The notes under the pieces are model-generated. The model made no database searches. It was not told the origin of the DNA and worked only from the letters and a program-made list of their open reading frames with translations. Of a stretch of 64,000 nucleotides of DNA, positions 37,388 through 48,744 are shown piece after piece; the first letter of the stretch is position 1, and the number at the start of each line of letters is the position of its first letter. The stretch comes from Corticium candelabrum. Taxonomy: Eukaryota; Porifera; Homoscleromorpha; Homosclerophorida; Plakinidae. Location: the NCBI RefSeq assembly GCF_963422355.1, contig NC_085091.1, forward strand, positions 3,356,023 to 3,420,022. Direction: 5' to 3'. Made by a program: the position numbers and the translations under genes.

Positions 37388-40009
37388 ATGGCGTTTACAA
37401 TATCACGTGACCAAAATCCCAGAATTACCGTGTCGCTGCTGATGGTCCGTATTATTGCGAAGAAGGCATTAGAAAATTCCGTCTATGAAGCCTTTGGCAA
37501 ACCAATTTTTGGCTCTTGGAGACTGTCATATGACACTGTTGGCAGCCCCGGCGAGACGGCTACGGCGCTACGGCCATGGCCGTAGCACTTTTGAAGGTTC
37601 ATTTCCATTTTTGGTTGCAAGAACAATTATATTTCTTTGCCATTCGAGCTCTCGTCTTGGCATGTTAGGCGGTCTGGGTTCCGAAACCTAGTCCGGGACC
37701 GTGTAGGAAAGGCACGTGTACCTCACGCGGACGATTTCATGTCTCTTGCCTTCCCATTGTGCCCCGACGTGGGTGGAAGGCCTAATCAGCCCAAGAAGAT
37801 TTTATTTCCTGCAGTTGAGTTTGGAAAGGAAAAAGTAGTCCGCAGATCCTTCAACGAGAAATGGTTTGATCGCTAGACTTGGATTCATTGGGACGCAGAG
37901 ACCGAACGAGTGTTCTGTCACCTATTTATTACAGCAATTAAACAACTGAAACTCCAGCCGACGGGGGCAGAACCTTCGTTTATTTCCAAGGATGTCCAAA
38001 TTGGAAAGATGCCTGTGGTGTTTGCGAGGCATGAAAGATCTTCGTTTCACAAACGTGCAGTTGAAGCAGTTATCACTCTTCCAGCTACAACAAGAGATGT
38101 TGCAGATAGTCTGTCATCTCAAGCAGCCCAGACTAACAAAGAACATCGCTCATGTCTTTTGAAGGTGATGGCCTCGCTGAGATTTCTCGCTAGGCAAGGA
38201 CTTGCAATTAGAGGTGACGGTTCTGGTGAAAGAGATGGAAATTTCAGTCAGTTAATGGTTCTGTTGCAAAGCTCTGATGATACACTGAAAGGTTTTTTGG
38301 CAAAGAAAAGGGATAAATATACTTGTCACGACGTTCAAAATGAACTACTTCAGATTATGGCCTATCGAATTGTACAAGACATCGTAAATAGGATCAAATC
38401 GTCAGATTCATATTTCTCTATTATGGTTGATGAAACAACTGATGTCAGTACAACCGAGCAAGTCGTCTTTGTTTTGCGTTGAGTAGACAATGACCTAGAA
38501 CCCCACGAGGAATTTCTAGGTATCCATCAAACTGACTCAATTGATGCAAATACTTTAGTTGCGATAGTGAAGTACAAGGACATCTCGATACGGTTCAATC
38601 TTGACATGAAGAACTGCCGAGGTCAGTGCTACGACGGTGCTGCTAACATGGCCGGCGTTCGCACTGGAGTCGCAACACAGTTATTAGCAGTCGAGCGAAG
38701 GGCATTATACACGCACTGTTATGGACACTCCCTCAATCTAGCATGTCAAGATACCATTCGCAAAATAAAAGTCATTAGAAATGCCTTCGATATGACTTTC
38801 GAGTTATCAAAGCTGAAGTATTCATTGAAAAGAAATGCTACCTACAAGAGAATAAAAGATGAGTTATCACCTGGTAAGCCTGGATTTCGTACCTTGTGTC
38901 CAACAAGATGGACGGTGAAATCAGACTCTTTGGCAAGTGTCGAGGCTAACTATTCTGTGCTACAGAATAACCTCGAGGAGTTTTCGCAGATGGCTCGAAG
39001 AGACTTTGAAGCGTCTGCCAAAGTAAACGGAGTGGCAACCGAGATGACAAAATTTGATTTTCTTTTTGGTGTAATGCTTGGAAGTAGGATACTTAGGTTA
39101 GTTGACAACCTAAGCTGTACATTGCAAAAGAAGGAACTGTCAGCTGCAGAGGGCCAGGTTACAGCAAATGTAACAATCAAAGTGATATCTGCATTGAGGA
39201 CTGATGAAGAGTTTGATATATTCTGGCAAAACGTAGTGAAGAAGTCTGAAACTGTGGATGTAAGCGAGCCTATGATGCCACGGAAGAGGGAAGCTCTAAA
39301 CCGGTATGAGGCTGGTATTGGCGAAGGCAGCCATCCCGAATCTCCAAAGGATCTATACCGGATTACCTATTATACAACAATTGACGGAATTCTGTCTTCT
39401 ATTAGAGATCGCTTCGATCAACCCGGTTATAAGATCTATGCACACCTTCAGAATTTGCTAACCAAGACCGCATCCGCAGACGACTACAGTGAAGACATGG
39501 AAGTTGTTGTGAGATTGTACGAGGGAGACATCGAACCTGCACGCCTCAAGAGCCAGCTGGAAATTCTTACTGCTGAGTTTCAATCTCAGCAAGTTTCTGA
39601 AGAGGGAACAGTCAATAAGCTTCCAGTGACTTTTGGTCAAGTGAAGGACCATCTAATTAGTCTGGGACATGGGAGAGAACTCTTGAGTGAGGTTGTGACA
39701 ATATAACGCCTGATTCTAGTTATGCCAGTGTCTAACGCCACAAGTTAACCGTCATTTTCCGCTTGTCGAAGAAGAGTGAAAACGTACTTGCGTGCAACTA
39801 TGAACCAGAGCTGATTAAATCATCTAATGATACTAACTGTTCATAAAGAACTGACAGACATGTTAGATCTATCTGCATGCGCAAGGAATTTGTTTGTGGA
39901 AACGAACACAGACTTTATGTGTTTGGTAGATTTCTTTAGTGCAATTAACATTATTGTTGTTCACACAGATGACCAGCTATCTCTGACCACGCCTACTAAC
40001 GTGCGCTAG
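37388..40009 (+). mobile_element. Degenerate hAT-superfamily transposon (ZMYM1-like transposase)
   Basis: One reading frame from about 37620 to 39900 carries a TTF-type zinc-finger region (RRSFNEKWF ... VFCHLF), the hAT catalytic core (FSIMVDETTDVS, CYDGAANMAG, HCYGHSLNLAC, CPTRWTVKS) and, after further stops, the C-terminal dimerisation block (LILVMPVSNATS ... LNHLMILTVHKELTDMLDL). In-frame stops at 37874, 38480, 39704, 39746 and 39812 break it, yet I see no frameshift. It has no intact product. Clear terminal repeats were not identified; about 40010-41300 has no gene, but a repeat end (cagtggcgtagctatgg) lies near 40793. Confidence 0.85.
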
Positions 40010-41307
40010 GTCGTAGCACTTTGGATTTGCTTCCGCCTGGGCTGGTTGGGGTGTAGCCATGTTTGAGACTAGATAATTCACTAAAACTTCTAGATAGCTT
40101 TGAATCAATGATTTAGACAAAGTTGTGCATGCTAGCTCAAAAGAAAGTGCTTAAGTATTTACACATATATATAATTTACTATTTGCAAATCAAAATATAT
40201 ATAATTACTCTGTAGACTAAAAATTAAGGTGAGGCATAACGACACATATGTAAGAACAGACAAACTACACTAATCAACTTATTACAATCAGTTTGTCTCC
40301 ATCATTTACTGGAACGTTTGTCGCCATTTGGTAGTTCTAGCGGCATGGTCTTCGCCACTACGACCCCACTGGTAACTTTGAGAAACTTCGATGCAAGTTC
40401 TGGGACGTATTTCTCTAGTCTCCATCCGGTTGAACTCACCCAAACTATAGCTCAACAAACTCTAGTCCAGTTGTCGGGACGGTGGATTTAGATAGTTTGT
40501 GGAGTTAGGATAAGCTCAACTGGAATAGATTGTGGAGCTATAGAGTAATTAACCCGGGAGAGGTCCACAACTTCAACCGGATTAGGTTGTGGAGAAATCT
40601 ATCTATACTAAGTTCAATATTTCTTCTTTCACTCTTCGGCACAATAAACAACTTGGAACTCTAGTTTGTCAATGGTATAGCTCGATTTGTAGACTATCAG
40701 CTACCGTTTTCGTCTGTTCACATTAACAATATCCTAATACTAGATGGGCTTTGGCTGGAGAGTCTGCAAGAGACAAACAATGCAGTCGCAGTGGCGTAGC
40801 TATGGGGGGCCTGCTGGCGGCTTGGTCCCCCCAAAAAATTCGGCTACTTTTTAAATTTTGATCCTATAGTTTGCAAATTGCAACCAATGTTTTCAAATTC
40901 TATATTTAGCTAGCCGTTAGCGATTGTTAATGGCGCTGGTTACAGTAATATTAATTAAATCGTTTCTATTTTCCGTGAAGTAAATTGCCTAACCCTGTCG
41001 GCACAGGCCATCGATCAACATTAGCGCGCGTTCTTAATGCGACATCTTGGCTTTCCCTAAATTATGCAAATTTAAGAAAACAGTCTTCCCGGAAGCGACA
41101 CGGAAAGGACTCTATATTATCTTTCTTTAGGTCTAAGTGGTAAGTCAGTCATAGTTCATTGCCTATAGGTTTTAATTCATGCATATGGGGCAGTAGGCGT
41201 CTAGTTGCTGATCATACGCTGCTGTTCTACTTCGTTTCAGCTCGCATTGTACAGATGAACAGAGGAACATCTAGTGTCAGACGACGATCTTACACCATAT
41301 ACGGTTT

Positions 41308-41863
41308 CTACATTTCTACCGGCGGTATGGTGGTCGGTACAGGGAAGCAGCTCAATGCATCCGCATGGCTGTCTTTGAACCCTTCGTATTGCAGATCATA
41401 CTGATATCCTGCCAATTTCAATGCGTAACAGCGCATACTGCATGCATATGATGCCGTGGCTGGAATACCTTTCTCTGCCTTGAGTAAACCCAACAGTGGT
41501 TTGTGATCTGTGAGCAACGTGATGTTGATCCAAAAACATACTTGTAAACTAAATAGCAAAGCTAACCCTTCTTTGTCAATCTGCGAATATTTCTTCTCTG
41601 TGTCATTCAGTGAGCATGAGGCGAATGCAATTGGGCGCTCGCTCCCATCCCCGATCTTGTGTGATAATACGCTTACCAAACCATATGGTGAGGCATCTTT
41701 TCACAAGCCAACAGCAAGTGCTTGACTGGATCACAGTGAGCAATACTGTCGTAGATATCAACTGTCGCATTGCTTCTTCAAAGGCCTTGCTCTGCTTCTT
41801 ATTCCATTCCCATTTCGCTCCCTTGTAAACTAACTGATGTAAGGGTGCTAAAATGTTGGGCAA
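41308..41863 (-). mobile_element. Ty3/Gypsy retrotransposon fragment (RNase H region)
   Basis: Minus-strand frames show the RT connection (LAPLHQLVYKGAKWEW) and RNase H (RPIAFASCSLNDTEKKYSQIDKEG, LLTDHKPL, HADALS). A frame change near 41640-41680 shows decay. It is an isolated piece with no LTR recognised. Confidence 0.82.
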
Positions 41864-41929
41864 GATTAGGCATATCGGTTATATGTATTGTACATATAGC
41901 AAAGCAGAGTGGTAAATATACAACCTAGC

Positions 41930-43980
41930 TGGCGACGAGAACGAGATTATAGCTGAACATGAACTAAACCCGGAACAGGAAAGACAGCAAGCGACTCTGC
42001 AAGCGGAATCGGATTTCTCGCGACTAGTCCTACCATGCAGTCAGTCGCTTCGAAGAGTACGAGGCGTCGTCCAAAGAATGAGGAGTCTATCAGGAAAGAC
42101 TAGAACAGTTTCTTGTCGCGGACGGGATCGCACATGAAGATGTACACAGAAAGCGCGTCATATTGCTAAATTATTGTGAAAAGGCGACATACCATCTGAT
42201 TCGGAGCCTAGCCTTGTAGCACCTCAAACACCAGCCGACACACCGTACGTGACACTCTGCGACAAGCTGCAGAAGCACTATAGCCCAATACCAACAGTGA
42301 CGGTACAGCGATACATACACATGTTCACAACAACCAGGTGAGGAAATGGCAACGTTTGTAGCTAAATTACGAGAGATAACAGAACACTGAGGTGGAGTCA
42401 GACTGGAAGAACAACTGCTCGACCAACTCGTGTGCGAAATAGCAGATGAATGTATGAAGCAGAGGCTATTCATTGATACGGCGCTCACGTTTAGAAAGTA
42501 ACGGATATTACACGTGGCATGGAAAACGCACGAAAGAAGGTGGAAGCAGTTCATGACACTACTGCAAAACTAGGAGAGGCGGCAATACAAATAGCCAATA
42601 AAGTCACAGTGAAGAAGGAGTCTGTAAAGTTGAGAAGGACACCCTGGTACAGATGTGGCGAGACCAGCCATTCAACAGAAAAGTGTCGTTTCAAGGACAG
42701 TGAATGCCACTCATGCCGGAGAGAGGGCACATTGCAAGGATGCGTCTCTCTAAGAAGAAAGCAGAACAGGCAGGCAAGATCGCCACGAAGACAAGACACG
42801 GAAGGTAGAGAAAGAAAGCCAAGAGGAGTCGGAATCAGAGGAAGAGAAAGCATATTATGTGAATCACACGACAAAGGGATCAAAGAATAAAAAAGACCCC
42901 TCACAGTTCTGATAGTAATAGAAGATCGAAAACTAGATGTGGAGTTAGATACTGGGGCATCAGTGACCCTCATTTCGGAAACAACTTACAACAACAATGG
43001 TCAAATGGAACAAAAAGCTCTGAAATCGAGACGAAAGACGATACATACCTATACAGACGAAGTGATTCCACTGTTGGCAGAGCTAGAAGTCAAAGTGAAA
43101 TCAGGTCGAGAGAATGCATGGAAAGGTTACCCTACCGCTCATGGTGGTAAAGAGAGAAGGTGTCAGTCTAGCTCATAGGACAAGACTGGCTGCAGGAAAT
43201 CAACCTGAAATGAAAAAAGATTTTTCAAAATATTATCTATGGAATACATCAAGTAGTGAGGGGACACAAGAATCTTTCAAACCGGGCCAGAAGCAAAAAT
43301 TCGTAGAAGATGCAGCATTTAACCCCACGTTTTGCAAGGCCAGAAGAATACCTTACGGTTTGCGAGAACGGGTCGAAGATCAGCTGAAACGATGAGAAGC
43401 TAAAGGCATCATCACCCCCGCTACTCAGTCTGAATGAGTGACACCTATACTTCCGATAATGAAGCCGGACAGATCGATCAGGATCTGTGGAGACTTCAAA
43501 CAGACCATCAATAGGGCAGCCCGGTGTGATACCTATCCGATTCCGACTGTGGAAGACTTATTGGCAACCCTTTCAGGAGAGAAATACTTCTCAAAGCTAG
43601 GCATAAGTCAGGCATATAATTAAGTAACGCTGTTAAACGCTTCCAAAAAAATACACCACCATCAACACCTCAAGAAAAGCTTACGAGTGCGCTCGATTGC
43701 CATTCGGTATCGCATCAGCAGTGCTGAAGAGAATACCACAAACTAACAACTACTTGGATAATATTATAGTAGCGACACAGTCAGAGCAAGGGCATATGCA
43801 GGTTCTGGATAACGTGCTCAACAGGCTGAAAGAGGCGGGTTTTCAATTGAAGAGAGAGAAGTGCACATTTATGACCAGTTCAGTCACCTACTTGAGATAA
43901 TGCATTGATAAACCATTAATGTCAAATTGGAGAAAGAAGCGTCGGAACAAAAAGATGTGGCAGAATTTCGAAGCTTTTGG
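41930..43980 (+). mobile_element. Ty3/Gypsy retrotransposon remnant (gag, protease, RT)
   Basis: In order: ctagctggcgacgagaacg near 41928, typical of the start of Gypsy gag after the primer site; broken gag; a zinc-knuckle remnant near 42640-42730 with altered spacing; aspartic protease (LDTGASVTLI) near 42940; RT segments (IMKPDRSIRICGDFKQ, TYPIPTVEDLL) at 43440-43620 and NYLDNIIV near 43750. Stops and shifts separate the pieces and the RT active-site second Asp is Asn. It is non-functional and opposite in orientation to the fragment at 41308-41863. From 43980 to about 44440 I see no gene. Confidence 0.85.
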
Positions 43981-45075
43981 GGCTAATACACTACTACACT
44001 AATCTACTTATTCATTACATCGAGTACATACATAAAATTTGGTAAAAATGAAAGCTGTTGAAGCACTATAGTGCAAACCCTCCGCATGCCGTAGCGTTGC
44101 TGCTTGACTGTAATTATTCAGAGTCAATTAGAAGAGCGCGAGAAACAGATTGACATCAGGTCACGTATTTGCCTCATTCAGCAATCACGTGTATTACACC
44201 TTGGCCTATCAGGTCGGGCGCAAGCGTGAAAAAGAGACGACATCCGGTCACTTTTGTCTCCATCAGTGGTCACGTGTTACGTACGTCGTTGCTTAGCAGT
44301 CGGTCGGTGTGTCTGTCTGTCGGTCGGTCACAAGTACGTACTTCAAAGCGTTACTATTCATAGTTTTTCACACGTCGGTAACTACAGTGCACATTAAATA
44401 CGCACCAAATACACATACTATAGACAGAAGGCACCCATGGTCTAGTCTATTAAATGTTTGTGTTTGTGCTTGTTTGTCAAATATTTATCTAGTTTGTGCA
44501 TCAATCTAAGTAGAAAGAGCATAACGACGAACTAATGAGTTTACCATAAATATTGTACGACCCTTAAAAACCTAGCTAAAGTATCTCTTGCATATTTAGC
44601 TTTTTGTATTAAGTTTCCACAAAGTGAATCAAAAGGTACATCTATCGTTTTTCCTGCACATTTGAAGCGTCATGGTCAATGCACGTATCCAGTATGTCTC
44701 AAACCTATTGGTGCCTCGGTCCAATTTCCATCTTTATCTCTCGACAGTTGAAAAAAAATTATAAAGAAGTTTTTGACCCTCTTGGCCCTAACACCCATAA
44801 TGCTCAATCACTGAGATAGCATTAGTTTAGGGCTAAAATCATTAGAGTGCGTTCAAAGACGAATCTCTCCTTTTTGCTTTGGCAGCCAGTCTGCCTGTCC
44901 GTCCGTCCCCATCTGTCCGTCCGTCCGTCCATCAGTCAATCCGCTAGTCCATCGTCAGTCCGTCCGAAAGTTCTCTCGCCCGCCCGATTGCGTGGCCAAC
45001 CGCTTAGCTGCCTGCCTGTATTGTGCTGACAACCTGACGTCATATCACGCGTCCTTAATTCCGTAAAACTGGACA

Positions 45076-47320
45076 ACTAGTACACTTAGTTTGAACTACC
45101 AGCGTCGCACGGTCTTCGTAAATACCAAAAAAAAGACCTAGCTTGGCAAACATACTCAGTCGGTGTTCTCAGCAGCACATTAGTCAGAAACAGACGACCA
45201 TTCTCTTCTCTAGCATTGTCAAGTAGGCTCGGTCGACCGACGGAAAACCCCTGAACCACCGGTGCGGGACATCCTTGTATAATACAGTTGAACTGAACAT
45301 CACTCCCTTAATCAACCGTCTTGGACTTCGGAGCAACAACTGCTGTGGAACGCACCACGTCAACCCTAAGTTCTGCCGTATCGTTCGCTAAGAATGCTCC
45401 GAAAGTAGTCAGACATCTGTAAGTTCCGTTATCAGAAACAGTGACGGTAGGAATGACAAGCCGTCGACCATCGTCCCTCACAAAGTCGTCAGAGACAGCA
45501 ACGTCGTTGACCGTCCAGCTGCGAGAGACTCCACTCAGTCTTGTCGCGCAATTCAACTTCGCCGTCTGCCCTGGACACAACTGCGGTCGCGCCGGAGTCA
45601 CCTCCACGACTATCTCTACACACAAACTCGAGCTCGCTACACACTGAACGCAAATCTAATAAAAATCGAAATTCAGCATACGTAGTGGTCAAACAGTCAA
45701 CATCGCAAACGCAATGACACGGCGCCCCAGAAAATCCTTAGCACTACACCTATAAATTCCTCCTTCCCCTCTAACAGAGGCGTAAACGACAGAACGTTTC
45801 CCTCCACAACTGCATTATTCGGTAGAGTCCAATGGCCACTAGTGCGACTCCACACAAACGTGTCAACCGTTCCTTTCCTCACCATGCATCGAAAGATGGT
45901 GTTCACACCGGCCATCTCATCGCTAGGATAAGGTAAAATGAAAATTTTGGGACAAGCAATTCCGAATATGCAAACACAAAACTCTTTTAATACACCATCG
46001 ACATAACGATAAAAGCGAAACAGCAAGTGTTATTTAGCACCAATTTTTGACGTTGGTGTTGGTTCAACTGCACGCAAGTCGGCGGCAGCACTTCGATGAC
46101 AAACGGCGACGGCGTCGAAAGTTTTCTAAGAAGCTCTGTAGTTGGATCAATTACTGTCATGCTCACTGTAGCTTTTCCGTAACGTCCGGTAGCTGTTCTT
46201 GACTCGCATGTGTATTGCCCTTCGTTCTCAAGCGTAACGGAACTAAAAACCAGCTCGTTTCTCTCACGAATGCGTTCGACGGAATCGGACTCCAAGTGAA
46301 CGAAGGGAGATCGACGTTCGACACGATGCAAGCGAAACTTGCCTTGTTGCCCACGTTCTTGGCGCTCGAAATGGGAAAAATAGTCACATCAAGATCTTTG
46401 ACCACGCCAGAGTAACACTGTTCTTCCCGTGTAGCGGCACGAATCACAACACAACTGGGCTTTCCATTGGTGCATCTGCATTCCTTACAAGTTCCATTCA
46501 ATTGCTCCATGATCTCTTCCACTTTCACCTGAACGAAAGCTTTTGTAAACACTTTGCGAATGTCTGGGTCGTTGGTACGCAACAGTTTTAGATCCCACGC
46601 TGCACCTTCACGCGCGAAAGCCATTTCGACGTAATCTTCATATGTGCTCTCGTATCCGCTCTCCGGAAAGCCTCCCCTCAGTTTACGACCGTCTGCGATG
46701 TAAGCGTTGTTCTTGCTGTCCAAACCAAGGGCCCACAGTTGTCTTCCGTTCTCAGAGACTTCAAACGAGTGTTTGATGACAACGTTAAGCTTCGCGCCTG
46801 CCAAAGTCAAACGATCGAGCATTGCTCTGTATGTCAGAGACTTGTCTAAATCATCCCTCTCTTCATCAGTAACGAGAATAAATTGTCGCTGTTTCTTCTC
46901 TTTCTCTAAACACCAAACTATCAAGAGCAAATGCCATGGCGGCGTACCCGTCTTCATTACTCCCCCTTTCCGCAAGTTTATCCACACCCGCAGCAAACTG
47001 TGAAGGAGTACCGAAAGCAGGATCGGAGCCAGAACTCAATTCAATAATTTGTCCCCTTGCTAAAAGCGGATCGGGATTAGCGAATCCGATAAGAGCGTCT
47101 CGATTCGGTTCTTTCACACCAACTAACTCCCCTCTTAGACTGTCATCGAGCACCTTTACCGTGTCTTTGAGCCACCTGTGCTCAGCCGTCATAGAACGAG
47201 ATTCGTCGACGATAAACACGACGTCGGCCGACCCGCGTCCTTCGTTTGGATCGCGCTTCGTCAACGTAAACACGCGAATCGACTGCCCAGACGGAACGGT
47301 TCTGTTAAACACGCACGAGG
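45076..47320 (-). pseudogene. Duplicate perlecan-like gene, 3' part: VWA4-Ig, Ig and Ig remnants
   Basis: The exon at 47320-46041 matches exon 16 of the intact gene but has a 2-nt deletion near 46886 (after FREREE) and a 1-nt deletion near 46263 (after NAFVR). The exon at about 45963-45685 matches exon 22 but has lost its AG acceptor (45968) and has a further 1-nt deletion near 45760. 45616-45076 matches exon 23 but has a TAA at 45310-45308 in place of Glu. Counterparts of exons 17-21 are missing. Homology continues through the intron to about 44450 and then stops; no Ig run or LamG follows. Confidence 0.85.
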
Positions 47321-47395
47321 CTAAACGAATAAGAAGAAGAAACGATACCAAATTCTACGACACAAGCAATTATCAAAATCAAAATTGAGCAATAC

Positions 47396-48735
47396 CTTGA
47401 CCATTTATAGGGCAATACCCAGCATAACAGCTTTGGGACTGAGACAAAGATGGACAACCGCTTCCTCTACATTGCTGCGTGACCCTCACACTTCTGTATC
47501 TGTACTGGATGCCACTACCGCAGCTACCATTCGTCGGCAGGCACAAACCGTAGCCGGTCCACGAGTTTACCTACAAACACGCCAAACAGAACTCGCGCAG
47601 CCATCCGACGTAAATGATTTGCGTTTGCAAACCTGACAATCGCGGTTGACGTATCGATAGCAGGACTGAATCTCTCCAGTAGTTGGGCTACCACTGCCAC
47701 TGCAACTGGGCTGTCTCAGAACAGAGCGAGACCTTCTTCTCTGCCCTCTGCCACACAAACTGCTGCATGTACTCCAGCCGGACCATCCCGACATGATGCA
47801 GTTGAAGCGTTGGCATCCCACTCTGTTGCAAGGACGGTTGCTATATTATATACGTTATCAACCTCAACCTCAGCGACCATCTACTAACCTACAACGTCGC
47901 GACTTTAATAATTTGCTGCAGTTTCGTCCTCCACACTGACTCTGCCGGCTAGAAACCGATGACAATTCGATCATAATTCGATAATAAAATCTGATTTGAC
48001 TAACCTGACGTTTCTCTGACGGTACCGAACACCGTATGATCCGCAAGTGCCACTACACAATCCCCAGCTGCTCCATTCGTTTGCTATCAAACGAAAAAAC
48101 AAGCATCCGTATATATAACGTTACAAACTAACTTGCAAATAATAATACTAATGCAGTTAACGCCACAACAGCGACCGGTGTAGCAACGTTGCGACTCACG
48201 TCGAAGTCTTGAGCAGCGACTGCCTCCGCAAGATGCCCTTCTATTAAAATAAGAAACGCGTGAAGATGAGTAAACTATGTGTGTAACATTTACTACGCCT
48301 TGCATTTTTACCTTGCCACATAGCGATTGCGGTACTGCTTGGAGTATCCGCATCCGTTACAGCCAGACCATCTAGTCCAATCGTTCAACACACAACTACA
48401 CACAAAGCATTTGATGGACGTAAAGAACAAATTGGTATTTTTTGCTCGAGATGTTAGAAAGAGCGCGGTGTGGCACGCGCCAAAGTCTCTAAAATTTACT
48501 CCATTGACATTGACAGCTGTAGCATCATTGCCTGTGGCTTGAGCTATGGGAGATCCCCTCCAGCAGTTCCAAATCGATTGAGATTGGCAGTACCTGTACC
48601 GGTATCACAATACCACAACCTGTTGGTCGCCGTGCTTCTTCCATAATGGTCATACCGTCCGCTGCTAATGGGTGTAACAACAGTGGCACCATAATCGGTA
48701 CCGTCGGCTTTTACTAGCTTTCCTCTCACTTCCAA
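47396..48735 (-). CDS. Four-TSP1-repeat module with unrecognised N-terminal domain (partial gene)
   Basis: Exons in frame: about 48735-48594, 48543-48312, 48240 to about 48176, 48083-48005, 47948-47889, 47840-47633, 47570-47396. The first two encode an unrecognised region (VRGKLVKADGTDYG, GNDATAVNVNGVNFRD). Then come four thrombospondin type 1 repeats: NDWTRWSGCNGCG, NEWSSWGLCSGTCG, SGWSGWSTCSSLCG and NSWTGYGLCLPTNGSCG, most with the downstream CGG or C..G.C and final Cys pair. The last exon ends phase 1 (CAAG/GTATTG), matching the phase-1 acceptor of the VWA4 remnant 76 bp away, so it may be read as TSP1-VWA-Ig. If not spliced, a stop follows at 47387-47385. The 5' end was not found. Confidence 0.7.
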
Positions 48736-48744
48736 TACAGATTT

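Noticed and set aside
37388-37585. Short open frame before the transposase as its N-terminus
   Set aside because: Same frame, but followed by several stops in a non-coding-like stretch before the zinc-finger region; no domain is recognised.
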